NCBI RefSeq assembly: GCF_001182045.1
Contig: NZ_CVTY01000006.1
Coordinates: 186,001-250,000 of the forward strand
Reading direction: 5' to 3'
Length of the DNA stretch: 64,000 nt
Source: Dakarella massiliensis
GTDB lineage: Bacteria > Pseudomonadota > Gammaproteobacteria > Burkholderiales > Burkholderiaceae_F
Under the pieces are notes generated by a model, which ran no database searches, was not told the DNA's origin, and saw only the letters and a program-made list of their open reading frames with translations. Positions 34,630 through 43,235 of this stretch are shown here, piece by piece (the stretch's first letter is position 1; each line of letters starts with the position of its first letter). The translations under genes and the position numbers were made by a program.

Positions 34630-35610
34630 ATGAGAACAATGAAAATGGTGGGAAAGGACTGGGTATTTCCGGAGTTTGTCCTCTGGCAGAGTCAGCTTCT
34701 GAAGATCCGGCGTGATTTCCACGCGCATCCCGAACTCGGTTTCCGGACACACCGGACAGCGAAACGGATCGCGGACACCCTGCTCCGGTTCGGTGTCCGT
34801 CACATTGATCTGAAATCCGTCCCAGGGGGTGTCATCGCGGTTATCAATCGCCGCCGACCTGTCATGTTCCCCGACGACAAGTGGGAAAGCATGCAGCCCG
34901 TTATCGCGCTTCGAGCCCGGATTGACGCGTCTCCGGTGACGGAACGAAACGACATCTTTTACCGCAGCCGGAATCCGGGAGCCGCTCACACCCAGGGGCA
35001 CGACGGCGAAATAGCCTGGCTTCTCGGGGTCGCCCGGAATTTCGCGCACGACACAAAGCTTGGAAATTCGACCCTCGTTCTGATTTTCGAACCCGGTTCT
35101 GAAACCGGCGGCGGGGCGGACGCGGTAATCAATTCGGGAATTTTTGAGAAATACGGAATTGAGACGATTTTCGGGGTCTGCGCGGATCCGACGCTCCCCA
35201 TGGGGACCTATGGGTTTACAGCCCCGGAACCGGGTGCAACGCCGGGTTCAGCTTCCGGCGGCAATGATCCGGAACGGGTCGGATACGCGCGCGATCTGAT
35301 TAACGATCTATTCACCGATGCCGCAAGGACAGATCTTCTGCCGCTCCCCGTGCCGGACGATTTCTCCCGGTATCAGAGTATCGTGCCCGGCATCATGCTT
35401 CGGTTCGGTGTCCGCGGCCCCAAACATCAGACATCGCTCGGGAGCCCGGAATTCGACTTCAATGATTCCGTTCTTCCGATTGTCTGTTCACTCACCGGCG
35501 GCTACGTCATGACCCTCCGGCAGGGCTGGTACGAAAGTCCGGCGTTGTATGAAATTTACTATACGGTGGTGTGGTACGACTGCCAGCAGTTTTACCCATT
35601 CAGAAGATAG
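34630..35610 (+). CDS. M20-family amidohydrolase relative, degenerate and shortened
   Basis: The protein has about 326 residues. Its start matches M20D amidohydrolases of the HipO/IAA-amino-acid hydrolase type: RRDFHAHPELGFRTHRTAKRIADTL is nearly canonical over its length. The metal-site motif is altered: where HACGHDGHT is expected it reads HTQGHDGEI, so the Cys and last His ligands are gone. The catalytic Glu-Glu region reads EPGSETGGGA, and the following His is missing (FGVCAD). The dimerisation lid domain is largely absent. It is probably not an active hydrolase. Start at 34630 has AAAGGACGG before it; GTG at 34576 is an alternative. Confidence 0.65.
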   Translation: MRTMKMVGKDWVFPEFVLWQSQLLKIRRDFHAHPELGFRTHRTAKRIADTLLRFGVRHIDLKSVPGGVIAVINRRRPVMFPDDKWESMQPVIALRARIDASPVTERNDIFYRSRNPGAAHTQGHDGEIAWLLGVARNFAHDTKLGNSTLVLIFEPGSETGGGADAVINSGIFEKYGIETIFGVCADPTLPMGTYGFTAPEPGATPGSASGGNDPERVGYARDLINDLFTDAARTDLLPLPVPDDFSRYQSIVPGIMLRFGVRGPKHQTSLGSPEFDFNDSVLPIVCSLTGGYVMTLRQGWYESPALYEIYYTVVWYDCQQFYPFRR

Positions 35611-35667
35611 AAAGCCCGGAGAAAAAGGCACGGTTCATCGCAAGCCGCGCCTTTTCCTTCAGATCGA

Positions 35668-36465
35668 TCAAAAGACGAGAACTTCGCCGTCCGCCGGGAT
35701 CAGCGCGCGGCGCGGATCCATCCCGAGGCGCTGCGTGAGGAGCCGGAGCTCCGGACGATGGAGCACGCAGTGGTTGAAGCCATCCATGTGAACCGCGACG
35801 ATCGCGGCGTCCGGCGCCTCACGGTAGGCGCGGATAAAGTCGGGACCGCCCATGATGATCGAGCTGCTCCACTCAGCCATCATCGCGTTTCCGGTGTTGA
35901 GAACGATGACACCGGGCTTAAATTTCTTAATGCGCTCGGACACCTCAGGAATCCAGACCGTGTCCCCCACCACGTAAACCGTCTTGCAGCCTTCGCGCTC
36001 AAAAATCACGCCCATCGGATGACCGAGGAAATCTCCCATGTAGCTATTCAGGATCTCTTCCGACCCGTGGTTGCCGTTCGCGCGGAAAAGCGTGACGCCC
36101 TTAAACACCTCACCATCCTGCATCACGCGGACATTCGTAAAGCCATCCGCCTCAACCTGGCCGCGCTCTTCTTCGTTATTCACGAAGATCAGGTGATCCT
36201 TCGGCACCACCCGGCGGGCTTCATCATCCCAGTGATCAACGTGCGTGTGGGTGAGAATGATCGCGTCGCACTTCAGCACTTCCTCAACCGGGAACGGCAG
36301 CTCCACCATCGGGTTCCGCTGAGACATGTTCATCGATTCCGGAAAACCGGAAAAGGCCCCCTTCTCAGCCAGCATCGGGTCGATCAGAAACGTTGTGCCG
36401 CCAAGCGACACCTTGATCGTGGCGCTGCGGATCAGCTGCACCGTGCTGCATTCATGAATGGCTTT
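35668..36465 (-). CDS. Metallo-beta-lactamase-fold hydrolase, copy 1
   Basis: The protein has about 265 residues and the fold of UlaG/YtkL-like metal-dependent hydrolases. The metal-binding HxHxDH is visible as THTHVDHWDD (about residues 74-83), and further ligands are likely in RANGNHGSEE and VVGDTVW. The start at 36465 has AAGGAG before it; extension to 36543 lacks support. It is about 85% identical by eye to the gene at 37705-38514, and the two flank a regulator gene. The substrate is unknown; cytosolic. Confidence 0.85.
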   Translation of the reverse strand, partial: KAIHECSTVQLIRSATIKVSLGGTTFLIDPMLAEKGAFSGFPESMNMSQRNPMVELPFPVEEVLKCDAIILTHTHVDHWDDEARRVVPKDHLIFVNNEEERGQVEADGFTNVRVMQDGEVFKGVTLFRANGNHGSEEILNSYMGDFLGHPMGVIFEREGCKTVYVVGDTVWIPEVSERIKKFKPGVIVLNTGNAMMAEWSSSIIMGGPDFIRAYREAPDAAIVAVHMDGFNHCVLHRPELRLLTQRLGMDPRRALIPADGEVLVF

Positions 36466-36570
36466 CATTGTCGTTAATCTCCTTGATAGTTTTTTAATTC
36501 CCGCGGAGCGGTTTTCTCCGCCTCCGCTTTCCATGAAAACCATCCTACGGACGCGCGGCTGTGACCGTGA

Positions 36571-36608
36571 TAAGGTAAATTGACAGCTAACGATGGATTT
36601 CTGCCATT
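36571..36608. promoter_or_regulatory. Duplicated promoter/operator block, copy 1
   Basis: This block, centred on GACAGCTAACGATGGATTTC, lies between MBL copy 1 and the divergent GlxA-type regulator. It recurs almost unchanged at 38618-38653 upstream of MBL copy 2. TTGACA at 36580-36585 could be a -35 box. Confidence 0.55.
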
Positions 36609-36623
36609 TTGGATTTCTGACTC

Positions 36624-37649
36624 ATGACGCCTTATGACCTTCCGCTTCCGGATGTGGATCCGCTGCCGCCGGCTCACCCCGCGCGCCGCGCCGCGGTCAT
36701 TGTGACCCCCGGAACCATCACGTATCTCCTGTCGATCCCGTGGCTTGTCATGCAGACGCTGCCGCCTGAGAAGCACCGGCGGCTTGTCACGCTCTGCGCT
36801 GAGGAGCCCGGGAACATCCGGGCGCTCGGCGGCTTTGATGTGCCGGTGTCAGCCGGGCTTGAAGCGCTGGATGACGCGGATACCGTCCTGATGCCGCACT
36901 GGACGGATCCCGGGAAGGTACCCTCCCCCGCGCTGATCGGGGCGCTTCAGAAAGCGGCGGATGACGGAAAGGAAGTGGCGGGACTGTGTCTCGGCGCATA
37001 CCCGCTCGCCTACGCCGGCATTCTTGACGGCCACCGGGCTGTCACCCACTGGCGTTTCGCGCGGGACTTCCGGGCACGGTTCCCCCGCGTGAAGCTCGAT
37101 CCCAAGGCGCTTTATATCGATGACCGGATCCGAATTACGTCTGGCGGCATCGCGGCCGGCAACGACTGCTGTCTTTACCTCTTCCGAAAGCATGAGGGCG
37201 CGGCCGCGGCGAACGACGTCTCCCGCAATATGCTGATTCCGCCGGTGCGGGACGGAGGCCAGGCGCAGTATATCGATGAGCCGCTCGCCCGTACCACACC
37301 GTCCGCGCGCCTCAACCTCGCGATGCGATACGCCGAGGAGCATCTAAGAGAAGAAATATCCGTGGAGACTCTCGCGCGTGTCGCCTCGATGTCCCCGCGG
37401 AACTTCGCGCGGAGCTTCAGGAAGTTCGCGGGCGAGACCCCCGCCGCCTGGCTCCGCATCCTGAGACTCCGGAAAGCGGAGGAGCTCCTGGAAACCACCG
37501 ATCTTCCGATCGCCGTGATCGCGGAGGACACCGGGTTCCAGTCCCCGGTCACCTTCCGGCAGGCCTTTCAGGCCGCGAAGGCAGTGTCGCCGCAAAGCTA
37601 CCGGAAGACCTTCCAGGCAGAGGAAACAGGGGCTGAGAGCGAAGCATAA
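36624..37649 (+). CDS. GlxA-type regulator (DJ-1/PfpI domain plus AraC HTH)
   Basis: The 341-residue protein has an N-terminal DJ-1/PfpI-like domain (about residues 25-200). The nucleophile-elbow region reads VAGLCLGAYPLAYAG, with Cys in the expected place, and is followed by AVTHWRFARDFRARFP, as in GlxA/FtrA. The C-terminal double helix-turn-helix contains ISVETLARVASMSPRNFARSF and the signature IAEDTGFQSPVTFRQAF. It sits between two copies of a metallo-hydrolase gene whose promoters share a 36-bp block, so it probably regulates both. No ribosome-binding site is evident. Confidence 0.88.
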   Translation: MTPYDLPLPDVDPLPPAHPARRAAVIVTPGTITYLLSIPWLVMQTLPPEKHRRLVTLCAEEPGNIRALGGFDVPVSAGLEALDDADTVLMPHWTDPGKVPSPALIGALQKAADDGKEVAGLCLGAYPLAYAGILDGHRAVTHWRFARDFRARFPRVKLDPKALYIDDRIRITSGGIAAGNDCCLYLFRKHEGAAAANDVSRNMLIPPVRDGGQAQYIDEPLARTTPSARLNLAMRYAEEHLREEISVETLARVASMSPRNFARSFRKFAGETPAAWLRILRLRKAEELLETTDLPIAVIAEDTGFQSPVTFRQAFQAAKAVSPQSYRKTFQAEETGAESEA

Positions 37650-37704
37650 AAATTCCCGGGCATCGCGGGAGGATGTCCGGGAACGTTCTTTTCTCTTCAG
37701 GAGA

Positions 37705-38514
37705 TCAGAAGACCAGCACTTCGCCGTCCGCCGGAATCAGCGCGCGGCGCGGATCCATCCCAAGGCGCTGCGTAAGCATGCGGAGCTCCGGACGGTGGAG
37801 CACGCAGTGATTCACGGCATCCATGTGAACCGCAACGATCGCGGCGTCCGGCGCCTCACGGTAAGCGCGGATAAAGTCGGGGCCGCCCATGATGATTGAC
37901 GTCGCCCAGTCAGACATCATGGCGTTACCGGTGTTAAGCACGATGACACCCGGCTTGTACTTCTGAATGCGTTCGGAAACTTCCGGAATCCAGACCGTGT
38001 CTCCCACCACGTAAACCGTCTTGCAGCCTTCACGCTCAAAAATCACGCCCATCGGGTGACCGAGCAGATCGCCCCAGACACCGTCACTCAGGATCTCGTC
38101 AGACCCATGATTGCCATTCGCGCGGATGAGGGTTACGCCCTTAAAGACTTCACCATCCTGCATCACGCGGACATTCGTGAAGCCCGCGTCCTGGACCTGA
38201 CCAAGTTCAGCGTCGTTATTCACGAAGATCAGCTTATCCTTCGGCACCACGCGGCGGGCATGCGCGTCCCAATGGTCTTCATGCGTGTGGGTCAGAATGA
38301 TCGCGTCGCACTTCAGAATCTCTTCAACCGGAAGCGGCAGCTCAACGGTCGGATTGCGCTGCATCATGTTCATCGATTCCGGGAACCCCGGAAACTCGCC
38401 CTTGTCGGACAGCATCGGGTCAATCAGGAACGTCGTCCCGCCAAGCGACACCTTGATCGTGGCGCTGCGGATCAGCTGAACCGTGCTGCATTCGTTGATG
38501 GCTTTCATCGTCAT
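37705..38514 (-). CDS. Metallo-beta-lactamase-fold hydrolase, copy 2
   Basis: The 269-residue close paralogue of the gene at 35668-36465 has THTHEDHWDA as the metal motif and the same C-terminus (DPRRALIPADGEVLVF). GAGGAG seven bases before the first ATG (38514) supports that start. Differences cluster on the surface (for example VWGDLLGHP against MGDFLGHP), and the metal residues are intact in both. A duplicated upstream block at 38618-38653 indicates that the promoter was copied with the gene. Confidence 0.85.
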   Translation of the reverse strand: MTMKAINECSTVQLIRSATIKVSLGGTTFLIDPMLSDKGEFPGFPESMNMMQRNPTVELPLPVEEILKCDAIILTHTHEDHWDAHARRVVPKDKLIFVNNDAELGQVQDAGFTNVRVMQDGEVFKGVTLIRANGNHGSDEILSDGVWGDLLGHPMGVIFEREGCKTVYVVGDTVWIPEVSERIQKYKPGVIVLNTGNAMMSDWATSIIMGGPDFIRAYREAPDAAIVAVHMDAVNHCVLHRPELRMLTQRLGMDPRRALIPADGEVLVF

Positions 38515-38617
38515 TTTTATTCTCCTCAGTCTCTGTTTTTAACGGCTCACGAGGGAAACACTTCTCCCCGTCGGCACCGTGAAAGCCATACTAAGGACGC
38601 GCCAAAAGAGGCATGAC

Positions 38618-38653
38618 AAGGTAAATGACAGCTAACGATGGATTTCTGCCATT
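38618..38653. promoter_or_regulatory. Duplicated promoter/operator block, copy 2
   Basis: Near-identical to 36571-36608 apart from one missing T (GTAAATGACAG against GTAAATTGACAG). It lies upstream of MBL copy 2. The gene that follows copy 1, the regulator, is absent here. Confidence 0.55.
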
Positions 38654-38738
38654 CTGAATTTTGACTCTAAGTCCGTTTTGAATCAGAAAAGGAAAGCGCC
38701 TTCCCTGGGCCTAACTGAGACGCCCGGAGATCCGGCGT

Positions 38739-39920
38739 TCAGGACGCAGCCGCGCGGGCCGCGGCAAAGAACCTCACCGCTTCCGCCGCGGTACGGCGGA
38801 GGTTATCTTTCGCGGTTTCGGGGTCCATCGCGGAGGCCTCAGTCGCGGGAGTCCCGATAATCGGGAAGAAGGCGTCAATCCCAAGCGCGTGGATCGTTTC
38901 AGGGCGCTCTCCGATCGAGCCGCAGAGTTCCACCGCGACGCACTTTGGATTCAGCCGCTTCAGGAACCGGGCAGCGCCCGCGGGCGCTTTCCCCCGCGCG
39001 GTCTGGGAGTCGAGCCGTCCTTCGCCCGTAATGAAGAGATCGGCGTCCGTGAGGTTTTTGGAGGCTCCGATCGTTTGGAGCACAAGATCCGTGCCGGACA
39101 CGAGTTCCGCGCCAAGCGCCGTTCGGAACGCGAACCCGAGGCCGCCTGCCGCGCCGGCCCCTGGCGCTTCCGCGGCATTTTCTGTCCCCATCTGAGTCTC
39201 AATCAATCGCGAAAAACGGCCGATCGCCTCATCCATTTCGGCAAGCATATCAGGCGTCCCGCCTTTCTGAGGACCGAAGACAAAAGAGCAGCCGTTTTCG
39301 CCGCAGAGCGGATTCGTGACATCGCACGCGACGCGAAAGTGGCACCCGCGGGTGAGCTTTAATAGCTCACCGAGATCCGCCTCCGTAACCCGCTTCACAT
39401 CGTCCCCGGTTCCGCCGACAAGTTCCCCGTTTTCATCAAAAAAGCGCGCTCCGAGTGACTCCATCATCCCAAGCCCGCAGTCGTTTGTCGCGCTCCCGCC
39501 GATCCCGATCACAAAGTCCTTGATCCCCCGCGTGATCGCGTGCCGGATCAGGTCACCGAGCCCGGCCGTCGTGGTCTTCCGGGGGTTCCGGAAATACGCC
39601 GGCACCTGCGTGAGACCCGCGGCGTCCGCGGCTTCAATCAGCGCGGTAACGCGGGGCGTACCCGATTCATCCGCGACACAGACCATCCCGTACGAGCTTT
39701 CAACGGGGGTCCCAAGCGGCCCCCGGACCACCACAGGCACCATTTCGCCGCCCAGCGCGTTCACGATAGCGGATACCGTACCTTCGCCGCCGTCCGCGAG
39801 CGGCATCAGGATGAGGTCAGCGTCAGGGAGGGCGTCCGTCGCCCCTTTCGCCGCGGCCTCTCCCGCCTCCAGAGAAGTAAGCGACCCTTTAAACGAATCC
39901 ATCGCGATCACGATTTTCAT
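38739..39920 (-). CDS. garK: Glycerate 2-kinase (GarK/GlxK family)
   Basis: The 393-residue enzyme phosphorylates D-glycerate with ATP to 2-phosphoglycerate. The family start MKIVIAMDSFKGSLTSLEAG and LMPLADGGEGTVSAI are diagnostic, and GIGGSATNDCGLGMMESLGA (about residues 139-158) is the conserved glycine-rich block. Length is normal. It lies 38 bases after the SGNH-like gene on the same strand, so the two may be co-transcribed. The GlxA-type name of the nearby regulator is only a domain label, not proof of a glyoxylate pathway. Confidence 0.92.
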   Translation of the reverse strand: MKIVIAMDSFKGSLTSLEAGEAAAKGATDALPDADLILMPLADGGEGTVSAIVNALGGEMVPVVVRGPLGTPVESSYGMVCVADESGTPRVTALIEAADAAGLTQVPAYFRNPRKTTTAGLGDLIRHAITRGIKDFVIGIGGSATNDCGLGMMESLGARFFDENGELVGGTGDDVKRVTEADLGELLKLTRGCHFRVACDVTNPLCGENGCSFVFGPQKGGTPDMLAEMDEAIGRFSRLIETQMGTENAAEAPGAGAAGGLGFAFRTALGAELVSGTDLVLQTIGASKNLTDADLFITGEGRLDSQTARGKAPAGAARFLKRLNPKCVAVELCGSIGERPETIHALGIDAFFPIIGTPATEASAMDPETAKDNLRRTAAEAVRFFAAARAAAS

Positions 39921-39958
39921 AGTCCAGCAACTCCTTCTCTTATTTTTTCAGGCGGAGA

Positions 39959-40795
39959 TCAGGCTTTGGTGCCTGTTGACCCTTTGCGGCTCGGGGACTG
40001 AAGCGGGCGGTCAAAGAACCGGACCGCCGTTTTATGCGCGATCTCGCGGAGAATCATCGCGGTCTCGGGGGTGAGATCGCAGTCCTCACTCACGCGCCGC
40101 ACGTTGACCCCGAAAACGGATTCGAGGATCACGGCGGCGAGGAGATAGCTCCCTTCCCGCGTCGGGTGACGCTTATCCTCGATCGTCAGCGGAATCGTCG
40201 GCGCGAATTTCTCCGCCTCGGCGAACGCGAGACCGGCGGGGACCGCCATCGCGTGATTCGCGTTCGCGACGGTCAGCACCGCGTCCGCGATCTGCTCCGT
40301 CATCTCAGGGCGGTCGGCGTACGCCCAAGTGATCATGAAGATCGGCTCAGTCCCGTGAGAGCGCGCGATCGCGGCGTCCCGCGCCGCGGTTTCGATAAAA
40401 CGGTCCCGCAGATCCGGATGAATCGGTCCCTGGGTGCTGTCGCAGAAAATCACGGCGTCCCAGAGCTTTTTCTGCGGCTCACGCCAGACAAGGCGGTTCG
40501 TGCCGTCGTTCTTGATCGCGTAGGACGCGACCGCGTCAGTCCGGAAATAGCTTTCGAGATCGTGCCAGTAGAGGCTCGCCCCGCCGATCGCGATGAGGTT
40601 CGTGCGGCAGGCAACCTTCGGGTCCGCTCCGGCAAGGAGCTTCCGCACAAAGCGGTGAACGCCGTTATTGAAAAAGAAAAGCGAATTCCCGACAAACAGC
40701 AGTGACTCAGGCGCCGGGATCTTCGTGATCTCAGGCTGTACGTGATGCGGCAGACCGGTTTCGGGGTTCCGGTACGGAACGAAAGTGGTTGTCAT
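39959..40795 (-). CDS. SGNH/GDSL-like hydrolase-fold protein
   Basis: The protein has about 278 residues. The block-I like LLFVGNSLFFFNNGVHRFV gives G-N-S where GDSL enzymes have the nucleophile Ser. AIGGASLYWHDLESYF supplies the block II Gly, and the C-terminal KRHPTREGSYLLAA supplies the His of block V. This resembles the DUF4886/SGNH group. There is no signal peptide, so it is probably cytosolic. I chose the ATG at 40795; an in-frame GTG at 40825 is less likely. Substrate is unknown. It is probably an operon partner of glycerate kinase. Confidence 0.65.
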   Translation of the reverse strand: MTTTFVPYRNPETGLPHHVQPEITKIPAPESLLFVGNSLFFFNNGVHRFVRKLLAGADPKVACRTNLIAIGGASLYWHDLESYFRTDAVASYAIKNDGTNRLVWREPQKKLWDAVIFCDSTQGPIHPDLRDRFIETAARDAAIARSHGTEPIFMITWAYADRPEMTEQIADAVLTVANANHAMAVPAGLAFAEAEKFAPTIPLTIEDKRHPTREGSYLLAAVILESVFGVNVRRVSEDCDLTPETAMILREIAHKTAVRFFDRPLQSPSRKGSTGTKA

Positions 40796-41252
40796 CTTGG
40801 GGTCTCGGCCTCGGGGGCGCGGCACGGTTATATTTTTTCCAATATACCGCCGGAGATCTTCCTAACAACCTGATACCCCTAGGTAAAAAGACAGACTTGA
40901 AGCGGGGTCAGCGCAAAAGATGAGCGATTTTTGTCTGGTTTCCTCAAAGACGCCGCTGCTCGCAGCCTCAAACTGACGGCCGGTCGATTCGGTCTTTGCC
41001 TCCCCCTAAAACTCCACAATCGAGTCTCATTTCAGCGCCTTCTTCTTTTCAATTGGCAGAAAAACGCAATACAGAATAATAAAATTCAAAAGTTGACGGT
41101 ATTTCTTATCCTTGTTTTATCTTTATTGCTTGTTTTTAGGCATTTTTAAAAGATTCTGGTATTGCGACATAGCTAGTCAAAAGAACTAATCCTAAAGTTT
41201 GAACAGCTGTTAAATCAATAACTTCTGTTTTATCTGTATAGGAGAGAATGCT
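40796..41252. other. Promoter region of the flavoprotein-cytochrome genes
   Basis: The gap separates divergent genes and is AT-rich in its right half. TTGACG at 41093-41098 with TTTTAT at 41115-41120 is a possible promoter. A dyad lies at 41199-41214. No gene is supported. Confidence 0.45.
41199..41214. promoter_or_regulatory. Dyad TTNAACAGCTGTTNAA before the flavoprotein gene
   Basis: AACAGCTGTT (41202-41211) is a perfect 10-bp palindrome with TT and AA placed symmetrically outside. It lies about 40 bp before the start codon, a repressor-like position. Confidence 0.4.
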
Positions 41253-42743
41253 ATGCCTAGTCTTTCGCGTCGCTCGCTGCTTTCCGCGGCCAGTGTCATT
41301 GGCGCAACGGTTGCCGTTTCGGCCGCTGCCACCACCGCGTCTGCCGCTGAAACCGGCATGTCCGGCAAAGCCGGTCCCCGGGATGAAACCTACGACATCG
41401 TGATCGTCGGTTCCGGCTGCGCGGGGCTTTCCGCCGCCATTGAGGCGGGGGACCTCGGTGCCAAAGCGGTTGTCATTGAGAAGATGCCGCGCCCGATGGG
41501 GAACACCATCTACGCGGGCGGAAACTTCAACGCCACCTGCACCTGGGTCCAGAAGAAGGCTGGCGTCACGGATACGGTTGACGCTTTCTATAAGGACATG
41601 ATGATGGTGTCCCGCGGCCGCGGTGACCCGAAGCTCACCCGCATGTTCTGCGAGCAGTCCGCGGGGGTTGTGCAGTGGGTGACCGATCGCTGCCACATGA
41701 CGTGGAAGCCCCTCGATATTCAGATCGCCCCGATGCTCGCCCGCTGCCACGAAGTGGCCGGCAAGCTCCAGCCGGGCGGATCCCAGCTCACGCGCAACAT
41801 GATGGAAGAAGTGAAGAAGCTCGGCGTTCCGGTCCTCTTCAACACCAAGGTGATTGAGCTGCTCCATGACGACAAACTGAAGTGCACCGGTGTCCGTGTT
41901 CTCGATAAGAACGGCAGCCGCAACATCTACGCGAAGGGCGGTGTCATTCTCTGCACGGGCGGTTTCCACGCGAACAAAGGCATGGTGACGCAGTACATCA
42001 GCGGCTCAGCCGCCTGGATGCCGCTCCGCGGCTTCAACTGCTGCACGGGTGAGAATGTGACGCTCACCGCGCCCTTCTTCCCGCAGCTCCTCAATATGGA
42101 CCAGTTCCACGCGGGCCCGATTCACGGACCGACCCGCGCGAACCCGTCGAACATGGTGAATTTCGGTATCTGCGTGGATCCGCGCGCTCACCGCTACATC
42201 GATGAGGCGAGCACCTATGTCGCTGTCGCCCAGAACACGCCGAAGCGCGTTCCTGAGAACCAGGCTTACATCATTCTCGACAGCCAGGTGGTGGACGTTC
42301 CGATCGTGAAACTCCGCTTCCAGCGCTACCAGAAGGCGAACGCGAAGTACTTCCAGGCGAACACGATTGAGGAACTCGCGAAGCTCGCGGGACTTCCGCC
42401 CGCGGCGCTCGCTGAGACTGTGAACACCTACAACAAGGCGGTGCTCGCCGGAAACGGCGCTTCGCTCAAGGTGCCTGCCACGATGAAACCGAAGCCCCCG
42501 TTCTACGCCTTCCCCTTCATGGGCGGCATGACGGCGACTTTCGGCGGCCCGAAGATCAATGAGTTCGCTCAGATCATCAACACCGAAAATAAGCCGATTG
42601 ACGGTCTTTACGGCGCGGGGAACGCGGTCGGCGGCATCTTCTACGACAACTACCTCGACGGTTCGCAGCTCACCGCGGCCGTGATCTGGGGCCGCATCGC
42701 GGCGCAGCAGACCGCGAAGCGCGCTAAGGGAGCCGCCGCATGA
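41253..42743 (+). CDS. Tat-exported FAD reductase (flavocytochrome c / fumarate reductase flavoprotein family)
   Basis: The 496-residue protein has a Tat signal, residues 1-33 (LSRRSLLSAASVIGATVAVS). FAD binding follows: YDIVIVGSGCAGLSAAIEAG (about 48-67), the Glu of VVIEKMP, and the second Gly-rich end GLYGAGNAVGG. The C-terminal GIFYDNYLDGSQLTAAVIWGRIA differs from fumarate reductases (NRLGGNA) and recalls tricarballylate dehydrogenase TcuA, from memory. It is translationally coupled to a tetrahaem cytochrome, which supplies electrons in the periplasm. This is the split form of Shewanella-type flavocytochrome c. The substrate is an unsaturated acid, not fixed by sequence; aconitate is one candidate. 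AGGAGAG precedes the start. Confidence 0.88.
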   Translation: MPSLSRRSLLSAASVIGATVAVSAAATTASAAETGMSGKAGPRDETYDIVIVGSGCAGLSAAIEAGDLGAKAVVIEKMPRPMGNTIYAGGNFNATCTWVQKKAGVTDTVDAFYKDMMMVSRGRGDPKLTRMFCEQSAGVVQWVTDRCHMTWKPLDIQIAPMLARCHEVAGKLQPGGSQLTRNMMEEVKKLGVPVLFNTKVIELLHDDKLKCTGVRVLDKNGSRNIYAKGGVILCTGGFHANKGMVTQYISGSAAWMPLRGFNCCTGENVTLTAPFFPQLLNMDQFHAGPIHGPTRANPSNMVNFGICVDPRAHRYIDEASTYVAVAQNTPKRVPENQAYIILDSQVVDVPIVKLRFQRYQKANAKYFQANTIEELAKLAGLPPAALAETVNTYNKAVLAGNGASLKVPATMKPKPPFYAFPFMGGMTATFGGPKINEFAQIINTENKPIDGLYGAGNAVGGIFYDNYLDGSQLTAAVIWGRIAAQQTAKRAKGAAA

Positions 42744-43078
42744 AGAAAACCGCTCTCAGCATCGCGCTGATGGCAGGGCTCTTCCTCATCTCGCAGACCG
42801 CGGGCGCGACACTCGCGGACCTGCATCTGAAGGCGGGCGTCAAGTGCACGCAGTGCCACAAGACGAATCCGCCGAAGGATGTGCCGGATACCGCGGTCTG
42901 CGAGGGGTGTCATCCGCGGGATAAGCTCGTCGCTCAGACCGCGAAGATGAAGCCCACCAATCCGCACGATAACCATCTCGGTATCACGGACTGCAATGAG
43001 TGCCATTCGGTGCACGAGGATAAGAAGTCGATCCCGTGTGACGAGTGCCACAAGTTCAAGTTCGAGCGCGCGAAGTAA
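42740..43078 (+). CDS. Tetrahaem cytochrome c (cytochrome c3-like electron carrier)
   Basis: The 112-residue periplasmic protein has a signal peptide (MKKTALSIALMAGLFLISQT, cleaved near AGA). Four CxxCH haem sites follow: CTQCH, CEGCH, CNECH and CDECH. Extra His residues (HLKAGVK, NPHDNHLG, HSVHED) can serve as distal ligands. It matches the haem domain that is fused to the flavin domain in Shewanella Fcc3. It overlaps the flavoprotein gene by four bases (ATGA). Electrons probably arrive from a membrane quinol oxidase of the NrfH/CymA/TorC kind, not encoded in this window. Confidence 0.93.
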   Translation: MKKTALSIALMAGLFLISQTAGATLADLHLKAGVKCTQCHKTNPPKDVPDTAVCEGCHPRDKLVAQTAKMKPTNPHDNHLGITDCNECHSVHEDKKSIPCDECHKFKFERAK

Positions 43079-43087
43079 CCGCGCTCT

Positions 43088-43120
43088 GCCGCCCGGCCGA
43101 GAGTCCGGGCGGCGCTTTAC
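43088..43120 (+). terminator. Hairpin after the cytochrome gene
   Basis: GCCGCCCGG (43088-43096) pairs with CCGGGCGGC (43105-43113). The following GCTTTACTC is only weakly U-rich. Confidence 0.5.
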
Positions 43121-43235
43121 TCTCTCCCTCCCTGTCTTCCCGGGAGCGGACACGCTTCAGCTGCCCGGTCACTCTCCGCCGGCAGGTCCTGAAGCGGAGA
43201 AGCGCCTTAAGCGCTGGATGGCAGTCCAGACCGTC

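Noticed and set aside
38739-40795. A glyoxylate/allantoin pathway based on glycerate kinase plus a GlxA-type regulator
   Set aside because: No glyoxylate carboligase, tartronate semialdehyde reductase or allantoin genes are present; the GlxA label refers only to domain layout.
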